Numbered from the stretch's first letter, positions 35,326 through 44,239 are shown. The stretch is 64,000 bases of DNA from JAIYDJ01 sp038246975 (GCA_038246975.1 JBBRVJ010000002.1:1-64000), one strand, 5' to 3'. Numbers and translations: made by a program. Notes: generated by a model from the sequence alone, not told the origin.

Positions 35326-37515
35326 TTAGATGATCGTGATGTCGTCGATCAGCAACTGACGGTCGGCAAGCCCCGCAAACGTCAACTCCGCAGCACCAAA
35401 GTCCAGCAACACGCCGCCGCCGCCCAGGTTGATGCCATAGGTGTTGATGACCTGCTGAACCGTCAGGACCCCGGCCCACAGATTGTCGTTCAGCCGCAAG
35501 GTGTCGATGTTGTCCATGAAGTCCGTGATCACGTCGACGCCGTACCCGCTGGCGAACACAAAGACGTCCACGCCATCGCCCCCGGTCAGACTGTCGTTGT
35601 TGCGACCGCCGTCCAGAAAATCAATCCCGGCACCGCCGCGCAGAGTGTCGTTTCCATTGCCGCCCAGCAGCCTGTCGGCCCCGGAACCGCCATCCAGCAC
35701 ATCCGCACCATTGCCCCCCGACAGCGTGTCGGCCCCACGCGCGCCAAAAAGCCGGTTGGCCGATGCATTTCCGATGATGTTGTCGTCCCCATCCCCTGCA
35801 TTCAGGTTTTCGAACTCGCGGTTGTCCGACGACAGCGTGGCCCACGCCACCCCGTCCACCGTGATCACCGAATTGGCGTTCAGATTGGCGACGATATCCC
35901 CGTTGATCGCCGAGAAGTTCAGCCAATCCACTCCGCCGTTCACATCGTCAATGACCGCGCGCGACGCATCCAGTGCCAGATAGTCCAGGTAATCATCGGT
36001 AAAATGGAAGACGTCATTGCTCGACGCCCGCGCTCCAAAGAACTTCAGGTCGAAATCGCTGATGAACCCGGTGTCGCCCGCAAAGGTATCTTCGACCCGC
36101 AACGTCCAATCGCCCAGCGAGGAATAGCCGCGCAATGCCTCGACCGCGAACGTCCAGCGAAAGCCGCCGTCCATCAGGTCGGTCAAATCGTTGGCTCCTA
36201 CCACTCCAAGGCTTTGTTCGTTCGCCATCAGCGTGACTTCGACCCCGTCAGGTGCGATCAGCGTCAGGATCAGATCGGGGGCGTAGCTGTGGGTTATCTC
36301 GACCGTGACATAGATCGTCTCGATCTCCATCGCAAAACCCGCGGTCTTGTTCCACAACAGCGTGCCGTTGCCGGAAACCGGGTCGAAGTCGGGCAGCACC
36401 GATGCCCCCGGATTGGACACCAGATTGCGCACGACTTCGTTGGCCGTCGTGCGCGCAGGCCCCTGCATCACCAGCCATGCCTCTGCCATCCGCACGGCCG
36501 CAAAGGCATCGACCATGCCGAAGCCGTAATTGGCGTGAAACCCGTTGCCGCCGCCGTTCCACTGGTTGCCGCCGGTCACGCGCCAGACGTCAACCTCGTC
36601 AAGATCTGCGGGGCCGCCCAAGGCAGACCCGGTATGGCCGGCTGACATCGCCAGAATATTATGCACATCGCGCCATCCGAGGTCGGCATTCGCCTCCAGC
36701 ATCAGGGCCACAACGCCGGCGACCACGGGCGTTGCCGCCGATGTGCCGTTGAAGTCGCTGGTGTAATCCCGGTTGATCGGATCGGCGTCGGAGTCCGTGT
36801 TATAGCCTGCGTTGGCCAGCATGTCGGTCGTGACAGACGCCGCAGGAGCCGCGACAAGGATGTTCTGGCCCCAGTTGGAATAGGTGGCGGCGATGCCGGT
36901 ATCTTCGGTTGCAGCCACGGTGATCGTAAAGCGCGAGACGTTTATGCCGTCGCTGTTGGCGTTCACCGCGTCATTGCCAGCCGCCTGCACGACAACCGTC
37001 CCCAACCCCCCGCGGGCGATGGCCTCATAGCCGCCATCAATCAAGGCGGCATCGCTGAAGCGGTCGCTCAGATTCTGTTCGGGCAAGAATTGATCGGAGT
37101 AACCCCAACTGTTCGACATGACATCAAAATTCACCGCCCACAGTAACCCGGCTTCCATCAGCGCGGCAGACCCGTATTGGATCACCTCCAGGTAGTTGAC
37201 CGAGGTCATCATAACGTCGAACGCGACGCCGACACCGCCGACCCCATTGTTCGCAACCGCGCCGATCAGCCCGGCGCAGGCGGTACCGTGCGCATGGTCG
37301 CTGAAGATCGGCGCCCCGTCATAGACGAAATCGTTCTCGACAAGATGCATCGACGCGTCGTAATTCGCCGCCAGATCAGGGTGGGTGTATTGCACCCCTT
37401 CATCGTAAACAGCGACGGTCACACCGTCGCCGGTGAATTCGTTCCAGATGGTTTCAATATCGCCAATCAGCGCGAAGTGCCATTGCTGGGCGTAAAGCGG
37501 ATCATTCGGGGTCAT
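35326..37515 (-). CDS. Secreted subtilisin-like serine protease with P-domain and RTX repeats
   Basis: 729 residues. S8 kexin-like catalytic domain with Asp38 (VAVYDEGV), His76 (HAHGTACAG), Asn181 (AAGND) and Ser259 (NGTSAATP); a proprotein convertase P-domain (about 360-500, IYVTVEITHSYAPDLILTLIAPDG); and a C-terminal block (~585-665) of nonapeptides such as GGNGADVLDGGSGADRLLGG, the Ca-binding RTX type, ending in an acidic DVITDF-containing tail. No N-terminal signal, so export is by type I secretion through an RTX exporter encoded elsewhere. Start at ATG 37515; a TTG lies two codons upstream. The 298 bp upstream are less GC-rich and hold only short repeated AAAACTCAGC words. Confidence 0.9.
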   Translation of the reverse strand: MTPNDPLYAQQWHFALIGDIETIWNEFTGDGVTVAVYDEGVQYTHPDLAANYDASMHLVENDFVYDGAPIFSDHAHGTACAGLIGAVANNGVGGVGVAFDVMMTSVNYLEVIQYGSAALMEAGLLWAVNFDVMSNSWGYSDQFLPEQNLSDRFSDAALIDGGYEAIARGGLGTVVVQAAGNDAVNANSDGINVSRFTITVAATEDTGIAATYSNWGQNILVAAPAASVTTDMLANAGYNTDSDADPINRDYTSDFNGTSAATPVVAGVVALMLEANADLGWRDVHNILAMSAGHTGSALGGPADLDEVDVWRVTGGNQWNGGGNGFHANYGFGMVDAFAAVRMAEAWLVMQGPARTTANEVVRNLVSNPGASVLPDFDPVSGNGTLLWNKTAGFAMEIETIYVTVEITHSYAPDLILTLIAPDGVEVTLMANEQSLGVVGANDLTDLMDGGFRWTFAVEALRGYSSLGDWTLRVEDTFAGDTGFISDFDLKFFGARASSNDVFHFTDDYLDYLALDASRAVIDDVNGGVDWLNFSAINGDIVANLNANSVITVDGVAWATLSSDNREFENLNAGDGDDNIIGNASANRLFGARGADTLSGGNGADVLDGGSGADRLLGGNGNDTLRGGAGIDFLDGGRNNDSLTGGDGVDVFVFASGYGVDVITDFMDNIDTLRLNDNLWAGVLTVQQVINTYGINLGGGGVLLDFGAAELTFAGLADRQLLIDDITII

Positions 37516-37813
37516 CGGCAATATCCATTTTCAAGAGTTAATACTATCTGGCAAGTCCCATGCGCGTTAGGGATGCAGAAGCGGTATCGCCTTGCCGAAC
37601 TATCGGTTTTCTCTGCGCGAGGTCTTGGCACCGAGCAGGCCACCAATCCTCGCCCAGACGACAAGATACTCTATGCCCCCAAAACAGCATACTTCCTTCA
37701 ACACAGAATCGCTCCAGAACAAAGCAGCGGATTGCGGTCTGCTGTGGATCTCGGCGCCCCGAAAACACGGCCTCCTGCAACTCAGGGCCCCAAAAACTCA
37801 GCCCCGCGAAAAC

Positions 37814-38572
37814 TCAGCGGCGCGGATCGGTCTCGTCGTCGTCATCGTCGTCTTCGTCATCGGCGGGCAGGTTGAAGAAGCTGTCGGCGTCCGAGAAATC
37901 GGCCGCCTTCTCTTCCCGCTCGGTCGGGGCAAAGCCGGCAAAGGCCGGGGCTTCTTCGGGCATCTTGGGTTCCACACCCATGCCCAGCGACTGTGCGGTC
38001 GACACCAGTTTGCGCCGCTCGTCATCGGTCATCACCACACCCTCGGCGGCCTTCTTGCGGGCTGCTGCCTGCACGGCGATGTCCAGTTCGGTCTGGCGGC
38101 ACAGGCCCAGCGCCACGGGGTCAATCGGCGTGATGTTGCTGATGTTCCAGTGGCTGCGGCTGCGGATCGACTGGATGGTCGGTTTGGTCGTGCCGACCAA
38201 CTTGCCGATGGCTCCGTCCGACAATTCCGGGTGAAACTTGACCAGCCACAAGATGGCCGCCGGGCGGTCCTGCCGTTTGGACAGCGGGGTATAGCGCGGC
38301 CCCCGGCGCTTTTCCTCGCCCACGGCCGAGGCGTTGAACTTCAGCTTCATCTTGTACAGCGGGTCGCGCTGTGCCCGGTCGATCTCGATCTGATCCAGCT
38401 GGCTGTTGGCCACCGGATCGGACCCCTTGACCCCCGTTGCCACGTCGCCATCGGCAATGCCCTGCACTTCCAACTCGTGCATCCCGCAGAATTCGGCGAT
38501 CTGGCGAAAGTTCAGGGCGGTATTGTCGACCAGCCAGACGGCGGTCGCCTTGGACATCAGGGGAAGGCTCAT
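37814..38572 (-). CDS. trcR: DUF1013 protein, TrcR-type cell cycle transcriptional regulator
   Basis: 252 residues with MPLMSKATAVWLVDNTALNFRQIAEFC-like start, a central helix-turn-helix-like stretch (LSDGAIGKLVGTTKPTIQSI) and a strongly acidic tail (DDEDDDDDDE). DUF1013 is an alphaproteobacterial family that I associate with CtrA-linked cell-cycle control; the C-terminal poly-Asp tail is often seen. GGAGTGATCCG precedes the ATG. The name comes from family recall; function here is inferred. Confidence 0.85.
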   Translation of the reverse strand: MSLPLMSKATAVWLVDNTALNFRQIAEFCGMHELEVQGIADGDVATGVKGSDPVANSQLDQIEIDRAQRDPLYKMKLKFNASAVGEEKRRGPRYTPLSKRQDRPAAILWLVKFHPELSDGAIGKLVGTTKPTIQSIRSRSHWNISNITPIDPVALGLCRQTELDIAVQAAARKKAAEGVVMTDDERRKLVSTAQSLGMGVEPKMPEEAPAFAGFAPTEREEKAADFSDADSFFNLPADDEDDDDDDETDPRR

Positions 38573-38695
38573 CGGATCACTCCTTTACAAATCTCTCCCG
38601 AGCCGGGAAAACGGCTGCAACCTGGGTCGCGGGGTGTCTCGTTTTCGGGAATTGACATGCCGTATAGTGCGCTTTGGACGGATAGGAAAGTGAAA

Positions 38696-39334
38696 ATGCG
38701 GACGCTTGCCCTGCTGTTGTGTCTGACTGCCGCCCCCCTTCCCGCGGGGGCCGAAGGCGAGGCGGCGGGGGATTTCGACTATTACGTCATGGCGCTGTCG
38801 TGGTCGTCAAACTGGTGCGCGCGGCAAGGCGACGACCGCCGCGATCCGCAATGCAACGATGGGCTGGGTCTGACCTTCACGCTGCATGGGCTGTGGCCAC
38901 AGTTTGAAACCGGCTGGCCCAGCTATTGCCGCACCACCGCCCGCGACCCTTCGCGTAACGAGTCCGAGGCGATGGCAGACATCATGGGCGGGTCGGGCCT
39001 TGCGTGGTATCAGTGGAAGAAACACGGCCGCTGCGCCGGTCTTGCGGCCAAGGACTATTACGCTCTGATGCGCCGCGCCTATCGCAGCGTCACCATCCCG
39101 CCGGTCTTTGCCGGGATTTCCAAGGATCTGAAGGTTCCGGCCTCGCTCATCGAAAGCGCGTTCCTGCAAAGCAATCCCGGTCTTGCCCGCGATCAGATCA
39201 CCGTGACCTGTACCAGCGGCATGATCCAGGAAGCGCGCATCTGCCTTGCGAAAGACTTGACCCCGCGCCGCTGCGGTGCAGACGTGATCCGCGACTGCAC
39301 CCTGACCGACGCCGGGCTGGACGCGGTGCGCTGA
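38696..39334 (+). CDS. Secreted ribonuclease T2
   Basis: 212 residues with a signal peptide (MRTLALLLCLTAAPLPAGA). Both catalytic signatures are seen: FTLHGLWPQ (CAS-I His) and WKKHGRCAG (CAS-II; the usual Glu position is Gln/Lys in YQWKKHG). Several Cys (NWCARQ, SYCR, HGRCAG, TVTC) fit the disulfide pattern. An endoribonuclease acting in the periplasm or medium, probably for nucleotide scavenging; the cpdB-like enzyme could process its 2',3'-cNMP products. AGGAAAG precedes the ATG. Confidence 0.92.
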   Translation: MRTLALLLCLTAAPLPAGAEGEAAGDFDYYVMALSWSSNWCARQGDDRRDPQCNDGLGLTFTLHGLWPQFETGWPSYCRTTARDPSRNESEAMADIMGGSGLAWYQWKKHGRCAGLAAKDYYALMRRAYRSVTIPPVFAGISKDLKVPASLIESAFLQSNPGLARDQITVTCTSGMIQEARICLAKDLTPRRCGADVIRDCTLTDAGLDAVR

Positions 39335-39346
39335 CTGCCCGCAGCC

Positions 39347-40339
39347 TTAACTTTCGACCTTCATCACGATCTTGCCGATATGGCCCTGATCCTCGATCCG
39401 CCAATGCGCCGCCGCCGCCTCGGTCAGCGAAAATTCCGAGTCCACCACCACCCGCAGCTTGCCTGCCGCCACCATCGGCCAGACATGGCGTTCGACCTCG
39501 GCGGCATAGCGCGCCTTGGCGAAATCGGATTGCGGACGCAGCGTGGATCCGGTGATCGTCAGCCGCCGCATCATCACCTCGGCAAAGTTCAACTCCACCT
39601 TCGGCCCCTGCAGGAACGCGATCTGCACCAAGCGCCCGTCATCGGCCAAAGCCTTGACGTTGCGCGGCAAATAGGCCCCGCCGACCATGTCGAGGATCAG
39701 GTTCGCCCCATCTTGCCCCCGCATGATCTCGACAAAATCCGCGTCGTGATAGTTGATGCCGACCTCGGCCCCCAGATCCCGACACACCGCCACCTTGGCG
39801 TCGGACCCCGCCGTGGCGAACACCCGTGCGCCCATGGCATGGGCAATCTGAATGGCCGTCGTGCCGATGCCCGACGTGCCGCCATGCACCAGAAACCGCT
39901 CGCCGCCACGCAATCCGCCGCGCAGCACCATGTTCGACCAGACCGTGAAACACGTTTCCGGCAGACAAGCCGCCTCGCGCATCCCCATCCCCGCCGGGAT
40001 CGGCAACGCATGATCGGCAGGACAGGCCACATATTCGGCATACCCGCCGCCGGGCAGCAGGGCACAGACCTTGTCGCCGACCTGCCAGCGCGCCACCCCC
40101 GGCCCGATCTCGACCACCGTGCCCGACGCCTCCAACCCCGGCAGGGGCGAGGCGGACGGGGGCGGCGCATAGGCCCCGGCGCGTTGCAGCGCATCGGGCC
40201 GGTTCACCCCGGCATACGCGACCCGCAGGATGATCTGTCCATGCCCCGGCACCGGCACCGGCAGCGTCACGGGTTGCAACACATCGGGATTGCCGGGGGC
40301 CGATATCTCGATCGCCAACATGGTATGCGACATCGTCAT
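39347..40339 (-). CDS. NAD(P)H:quinone oxidoreductase, zeta-crystallin (MDR) family
   Basis: 330 residues of the zinc-free medium-chain dehydrogenase type: N-terminal GroES-like domain (VAYAGVNRPDALQRAGAY, LPGLEASGTVVEIG), Rossmann domain with HGGTSGIGTTAIQIAHAMGARV as NADPH site. Matches the PIG3/Qor group that reduces quinones or enals. ATG overlaps the COQ9 stop (ATGA), so the two are coupled, consistent with a quinone-related role. Confidence 0.9.
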   Translation of the reverse strand: MTMSHTMLAIEISAPGNPDVLQPVTLPVPVPGHGQIILRVAYAGVNRPDALQRAGAYAPPPSASPLPGLEASGTVVEIGPGVARWQVGDKVCALLPGGGYAEYVACPADHALPIPAGMGMREAACLPETCFTVWSNMVLRGGLRGGERFLVHGGTSGIGTTAIQIAHAMGARVFATAGSDAKVAVCRDLGAEVGINYHDADFVEIMRGQDGANLILDMVGGAYLPRNVKALADDGRLVQIAFLQGPKVELNFAEVMMRRLTITGSTLRPQSDFAKARYAAEVERHVWPMVAAGKLRVVVDSEFSLTEAAAAHWRIEDQGHIGKIVMKVES

Positions 40340-41037
40340 CCGGGCGGACCCCCCGGCAGATCGCCGCGAAAGTCCGGCGGCATCCGCAAGCCCCGCAGCT
40401 TTTCCAACCCTTTCAGTGGCCCCGCCATCATGGCCTTCACGAAGGCGTTTTCCCGCACCCCGGATTTCAGCTTTTCGATCGCCATGACGTTTTCGATGCG
40501 GCGGTCAAGAAACTCCCAGGTGGCGCTATGCCCGGCGCTGTCATCGCCCAGCCAATACAACACTGTGGACCCATAGACCGCCGACAGGGTAATCCGCTTG
40601 GTGTACCAGTTGATGTCGGTGCTGCTGTCGCCCATCGCGACCCAGATCGCATCCGCCGTGCCCCAGATCAGACGTGCGCCCTCAGCCGCGTGCTGAGGCA
40701 GCGCGAACATCGCCGTGCCGCGCCGCACCGCTTCGGGGTCGCTGATCGCCTCCAACCGCAACCGCACGGCCAGCGCAATCCGGTCGCGATACCGCAAGCT
40801 GCCCAGATCGCGCAACGCCAACTCCGCGCGCATCGCCGCATTGCCGCGCTGATGATAGGCCACCGCCAGATCGACCCCGCCACGCGGAAACAGCGCCCGC
40901 GCCAACCCAGCGGCCACACCCGAATCGGCAATCGCCGCCTTCAGCGTAACCTCTGACCACCCGTCAAACGCCACATGGCCCAAAGCCGCGTCCAAAACCC
41001 GGTCTTTTGCCTGATCCACACCGTTTTCACTCTGCAT
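40336..41037 (-). CDS. COQ9-family protein (ubiquinone biosynthesis lipid-binding)
   Basis: 233 residues, all-helical TetR-like fold: VLDAALGHVAFDGWSEVTLKAAIADSGV resembles a TetR DNA-binding start, then YHQRGNAAM and the COQ9 core DINWYTKRITLSAVYGSTVLYWLGDDS with the conserved Trp. COQ9 presents quinone precursors to COQ7-like hydroxylases. GGAGGTG precedes the ATG at 41037. The promoter region is shared with divergent rpsU and holds GCGGGCC/GGCCCGC (41073-41094), a 7-bp inverted repeat with 8-nt loop. Confidence 0.9.
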   Translation of the reverse strand: MQSENGVDQAKDRVLDAALGHVAFDGWSEVTLKAAIADSGVAAGLARALFPRGGVDLAVAYHQRGNAAMRAELALRDLGSLRYRDRIALAVRLRLEAISDPEAVRRGTAMFALPQHAAEGARLIWGTADAIWVAMGDSSTDINWYTKRITLSAVYGSTVLYWLGDDSAGHSATWEFLDRRIENVMAIEKLKSGVRENAFVKAMMAGPLKGLEKLRGLRMPPDFRGDLPGGPPG

Positions 41038-41144
41038 CGCACACCTCCGTTCAGCCTTTGGTAGACAAGCCTGCGGGCCTTTGCTATGGCCCGCAAGCCT
41101 GCACATATAGTGCAACTCAAACTTAGAAAGGTGGTGAAAACCAC

Positions 41145-41351
41145 ATGCAGGTCAGCGTCCGCGACAATAACGTCGAACAGGCCCTCCGGGCCCTCAAGAA
41201 AAAGCTGCAGCGCGAAGGCGTATTCCGCGAAATGAAGCTCAAGCAACATTTCGAGAAACCCTCCGTCAAGAAAGCGCGCGAGCAAGCCGAAGCCGTTCGC
41301 CGCGCGAGAAAACTCGCGCGCAAGAAGCTTCAGCGGGAGGGCGGCCTCTAA
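41145..41351 (+). CDS. rpsU: 30S ribosomal protein S21
   Basis: 68-residue basic protein: MQVSVRDNNVEQALRALKKK, REMKLKQHFEKPSVKKARE and a basic C-terminus. AAAGGTGGTG precedes the ATG. Unlike in E. coli it is not joined to dnaG/rpoD. A strong terminator follows. Confidence 0.97.
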   Translation: MQVSVRDNNVEQALRALKKKLQREGVFREMKLKQHFEKPSVKKAREQAEAVRRARKLARKKLQREGGL

Positions 41352-41391
41352 CCGTTCAGCGACACTGGAGCCGCAAGGCTCACCCGATCAG

Positions 41392-41420
41392 CCCCCGTCC
41401 TGCGAAGGCCGGGGGTTTTT
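41392..41420 (+). terminator. Rho-independent terminator after rpsU
   Basis: CCCCCG (41392-41397) pairs with CGGGGG (41410-41415), extended by an inner CCT/AGG, followed by TTTTT. Forty-one bases after the rpsU stop. Downstream, 41443-41470 holds a GTAGGGCGGAGTTCACCCCGCTAC partial palindrome and 41492-41505 a GGCGCT/AGCGCC one. Confidence 0.85.
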
Positions 41421-41550
41421 CATTGGCAGGCGCCCATCTGACCCGTAGGGCGGAGTTCACCCCGCTACGCTTTCCTTTCGCCCGAAATCAAGGCGCTCTA
41501 GCGCCGCCTAATGTTGGTGTGACGGAACAAAACCCCGCCCTGCAGCGAAC

Positions 41551-42006
41551 TCATTCCATAGACGTCGCCCAAGCCCAACATCTATCACGCTCTTTCCGTG
41601 CGCGTTCCTTCGGATCATCAAGGTCTGACGCAAGACCAATCGCCACAAGATCCTTGAAGAAGCCCTCGCCGCAATCACCAGTTTGGGCATTAACGACCAA
41701 AGCCGTTAGAATGGGCAGATTATGGTCCGCGCAGTATCGCTGGAGCTTTCCAAGAAACCTGGCCGTCGCTCCCATTTTCGTGTGGTTCCACTTGCCCTCA
41801 CCCCCGACGCAAGCCTCGAAAAACACCTTGTAATTCGTGATCTCACCAGTCTCGGCGACATCGGTCAAAACCTCGATGCCGCGCTTGACACTCAAATGCC
41901 CCTCGCGCGTACGCAGAATGGCCTCGATTTCATCGTGATGCTTGGCATGACGCGGGTCCGCAGCGATCCTTTCAAGGCTTTCAGTCTTGTAATCTGCAAA
42001 GTGCAT
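41551..42006 (-). CDS. Hypothetical protein co-transcribed with the Lrp-type regulator
   Basis: 151 residues, charged and mainly helical; no signal peptide or membrane segment. Begins MHFADYKTESLERIAADPRHAKHHDEIE and has an aromatic/Cys-containing middle (KVFFEACVGGEGKWNH, LQRYCADHNLPILTALVVNAQTGDCGEGFF) that looks like a folded alpha/beta domain. A strong GAGGGGGGTGAG SD lies in the 10-bp gap after the regulator stop, supporting real translation. No family recognised; not a typical ald neighbour, so possibly acquired. Confidence 0.7.
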   Translation of the reverse strand: MHFADYKTESLERIAADPRHAKHHDEIEAILRTREGHLSVKRGIEVLTDVAETGEITNYKVFFEACVGGEGKWNHTKMGATARFLGKLQRYCADHNLPILTALVVNAQTGDCGEGFFKDLVAIGLASDLDDPKERARKERDRCWAWATSME

Positions 42007-42016
42007 CTCACCCCCC

Positions 42017-42475
42017 TCAAACCACCAACGCCGTCGTCTTCACCACCGTCCTCAACGAAAACGAGGTCTGCATCTGCCGCACCCCCGGCAAACGCGACAG
42101 ATATTGCCGGTGGATGCGCGCGAAATCCTCGGTGTCCGCCGCCACGATCTTCAGCAGATAGTCCGCCGTCCCCGCCATCAGATGACACTCCAGAATATCC
42201 GGCACCCGCGCCACCTCCCGCTCGAACGCGTCCAGCACGTCGTCCGCCTGCCCCTGCAAGGTGATCTCGACGAACACCACCGTCGGCCGCCCCATCCGCC
42301 GCGCATCCAGCAGCGCTACATATCCGGCGATGAACCCCTCTTCCTCCAGCCGCTGGGTGCGCCGGTGGCAGGCCGATGCCGACAGGTTCACCCGTTCGGA
42401 AAGTTCCGCATTGGTGATGCGGCCCTCTTTCTGCAACACCCCAAGGATGCGGCGGTCTGTGGCGTCCAATTCCAT
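42017..42475 (-). CDS. Lrp/AsnC-family transcriptional regulator, probable regulator of ald
   Basis: 152 residues: N-terminal winged HTH (LDATDRRILGVLQKEGRITNAELSERVNLSASACHRRTQRLEEEGFI) and a C-terminal RAM/AsnC ligand domain (VVFVEITLQG..., LECHLMAGTADYLLKIVAAD). Divergent from ald, the usual arrangement for AldR-type activators that sense L-alanine. Start at 42475 (MELDATDRRIL); a longer frame from 42589 would add 38 residues without family similarity. Confidence 0.9.
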   Translation of the reverse strand: MELDATDRRILGVLQKEGRITNAELSERVNLSASACHRRTQRLEEEGFIAGYVALLDARRMGRPTVVFVEITLQGQADDVLDAFEREVARVPDILECHLMAGTADYLLKIVAADTEDFARIHRQYLSRLPGVRQMQTSFSLRTVVKTTALVV

Positions 42476-42493
42476 GCGCGCGGTGTTTTCTTC

Positions 42494-42526
42494 TGCAAAT
42501 CGGTCAAATCGTCGAAGATATTTGCA
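42494..42526. promoter_or_regulatory. Candidate Lrp/AldR operator in the divergent lrp-ald region
   Basis: TGCAAAT (42494-42500) and ATTTGCA (42520-42526) form a perfect inverted repeat with 19 nt between, i.e. centres ~26 bp apart. The region between the regulator start and ald is AT-richer than its surroundings. Site identity is inference. Confidence 0.4.
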
Positions 42527-42621
42527 CAGATCGGCTACAATGTCATCCCGAAAACAAGACATCGCGGCGGAAAAGAGCAGATAATTCAAACAATACTTTC
42601 ACCCCGCCTGGGAGGATTCAA

Positions 42622-43740
42622 ATGAAAATCGGTTGCCCGAAAGAGATCAAGCCGCAGGAGTACCGTGTCGGCCTGACCCCTAACGCCGCGCGCGAGGCGG
42701 CCCGCCACGGCCACACCGTCCTGATCGAAACCAGTGCCGGAAATGGTGCGGGGTTCACCGATGCCGACTATCTGGCTGCCGGGGCGGTGATCCTTGGGAC
42801 AGCGGCAGAAGTGTTCGGACAGGCCGACATGATCGTCAAGGTCAAGGAACCGCAACCCGCTGAACGCAAGCGTCTGCGGGCGGGTCAGGTGTTGTTCACC
42901 TATCTGCACCTCGCCCCCGATCCCGAACAGACCGCCGACCTGCTGGCGTCCGGCGTCACCGCCATTGCCTATGAAACCGTCACCGACGATCGCGGCGGCC
43001 TTCCCTTGCTGGCCCCGATGTCCGAGGTGGCAGGGCGGCTGGCCCCGCAAGTCGGGGCATGGACGCTGCAAAAGGCCAACGGCGGGCGCGGGGTCCTGCT
43101 GGGCGGAGTGCCGGGCGTGTTGCCAGCAAAGGTGCTAGTGCTGGGCGGCGGCGTCGTCGGCACCCATGCCGCAAAGATTGCCGCCGGGATGGGGGCGGAT
43201 GTCACCGTGCTCGACCGGTCGATCAACCGTCTGCGCTATCTGGACGATGTGTTCGGCGGGGTCTTCAAATCCGCCTTTTCCGATGCGGCGACCACGCTGG
43301 ACCTTGCCCGGCAAGCCGATCTGATCATCGGTGCGGTCCTGATCCCTGGTGCCGCCGCCCCCAAACTGATCACCCGCGCGCATCTTTCGGAACTGAAACC
43401 CGGCGCAGCACTGGTCGATGTGGCGATCGATCAGGGCGGCTGCTTTGAAACCTCGCATGCCACGACCCATCAGGACCCGATCTACGAGGTAGACGGCATC
43501 GTGCATTATTGCGTTGCCAACATGCCGGGGGCGGTCGCGCGGACCTCGACCCAAGCCTTGGGCAACGCAACCATGCCGTTCATGTTGGCCTTGGCCGACA
43601 AGGGCTGGCGGCAAGCCTGCACCGATGACCGGCATCTGCTGGCAGGGTTGAACACCCATGCGGGGCATCTGACCTATGCGGCCGTCGGCACGGCGCTTGG
43701 CCTGCCGGTGATCACGGGTGCCGATGCCCTTGCGTTGTAA
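42622..43740 (+). CDS. ald: Alanine dehydrogenase
   Basis: 372 residues. Reversible NAD-dependent oxidative deamination of L-alanine to pyruvate and ammonia. N-terminal signature GCPKEIKPQEYRVGLTP, ADMIVKVKEPQPAE with catalytic Lys, and NAD site VLGGGVVGTHAAKIAAGMGADV; also GAVLIPGAAAPKL and the substrate His in HATTHQDP. GGGAGGATTCAA precedes the ATG. Controlled probably by the divergent Lrp-type protein. Confidence 0.96.
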   Translation: MKIGCPKEIKPQEYRVGLTPNAAREAARHGHTVLIETSAGNGAGFTDADYLAAGAVILGTAAEVFGQADMIVKVKEPQPAERKRLRAGQVLFTYLHLAPDPEQTADLLASGVTAIAYETVTDDRGGLPLLAPMSEVAGRLAPQVGAWTLQKANGGRGVLLGGVPGVLPAKVLVLGGGVVGTHAAKIAAGMGADVTVLDRSINRLRYLDDVFGGVFKSAFSDAATTLDLARQADLIIGAVLIPGAAAPKLITRAHLSELKPGAALVDVAIDQGGCFETSHATTHQDPIYEVDGIVHYCVANMPGAVARTSTQALGNATMPFMLALADKGWRQACTDDRHLLAGLNTHAGHLTYAAVGTALGLPVITGADALAL

Positions 43741-43759
43741 CGACAACGGCCCCCGGAAA

Positions 43760-43795
43760 CGGCCCCCGGAACGCTCTGGAACGCTCTGGGGGCCG
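43760..43795. terminator. Likely bidirectional terminator between ald and mscL
   Basis: CGGCCCCC (43760-43767) pairs with GGGGGCCG (43788-43795) around a 20-nt loop. The region also holds short direct repeats (CGGCCCCCGGAA twice, CGCTCTGGAA about twice). It separates two convergent genes; T-runs are poor, so terminator strength is uncertain. Confidence 0.55.
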
Positions 43796-43819
43796 CCACT
43801 CTGCGCCGCCGTGAACGCG

Positions 43820-44239
43820 TTACTTTTTCAGCGAATCCCGGATTTCCATCAGGATATCCAGTTCGGTCGGCCCCGAAACTGCCGCCACTTCGGCCTCTTT
43901 CTTGATCGCCGCGTTCTTCATCTTGTTCACCGCCTTGACCAGCAGGAACACGACCCAGGCGATGATCACGAAATTGATGACCGCCGTCAGAAACGCGCCA
44001 TAGGCAAACACCGGGGCCCCGGCTTCCTTGGCCGCTGCCAGCGACACTGGATTGGTCCCCGACAGATCAATGAACAGGTTCGAGAAATCGACCCCGCCGG
44101 TGATCAGGCCGATCAGCGGGTTGATCAAATCGCCGACAAGGCTGTTCACGATGGCGATGAACGCCGCCCCGATGATAATCCCGACGGCCAGATCGACCAC
44201 ATTGCCCTTAGCAATGAAGGCTTTGAATTCATTCAGCAT
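43820..44239 (-). CDS. mscL: Large-conductance mechanosensitive channel
   Basis: 139 residues: N-terminal amphipathic helix MLNEFKAFIAKGNVVDLAVG, TM1 IIIGAAFIAIVNSLVGDLINPLIG, a periplasmic loop, TM2 YGAFLTAVINFVIIAWVVFLLV and a C-terminal charged bundle helix. Emergency osmotic release valve. GAGGGAAAG SD before the ATG at 44239. Confidence 0.97.
   Translation of the reverse strand: MLNEFKAFIAKGNVVDLAVGIIIGAAFIAIVNSLVGDLINPLIGLITGGVDFSNLFIDLSGTNPVSLAAAKEAGAPVFAYGAFLTAVINFVIIAWVVFLLVKAVNKMKNAAIKKEAEVAAVSGPTELDILMEIRDSLKK

Noticed and set aside
41443..41470. REP-like element after rpsU
   Set aside because: GTAGGGCGGAGTTCACCCCGCTAC is only partly palindromic and occurs once; noted inside the terminator entry rather than as a repeat.
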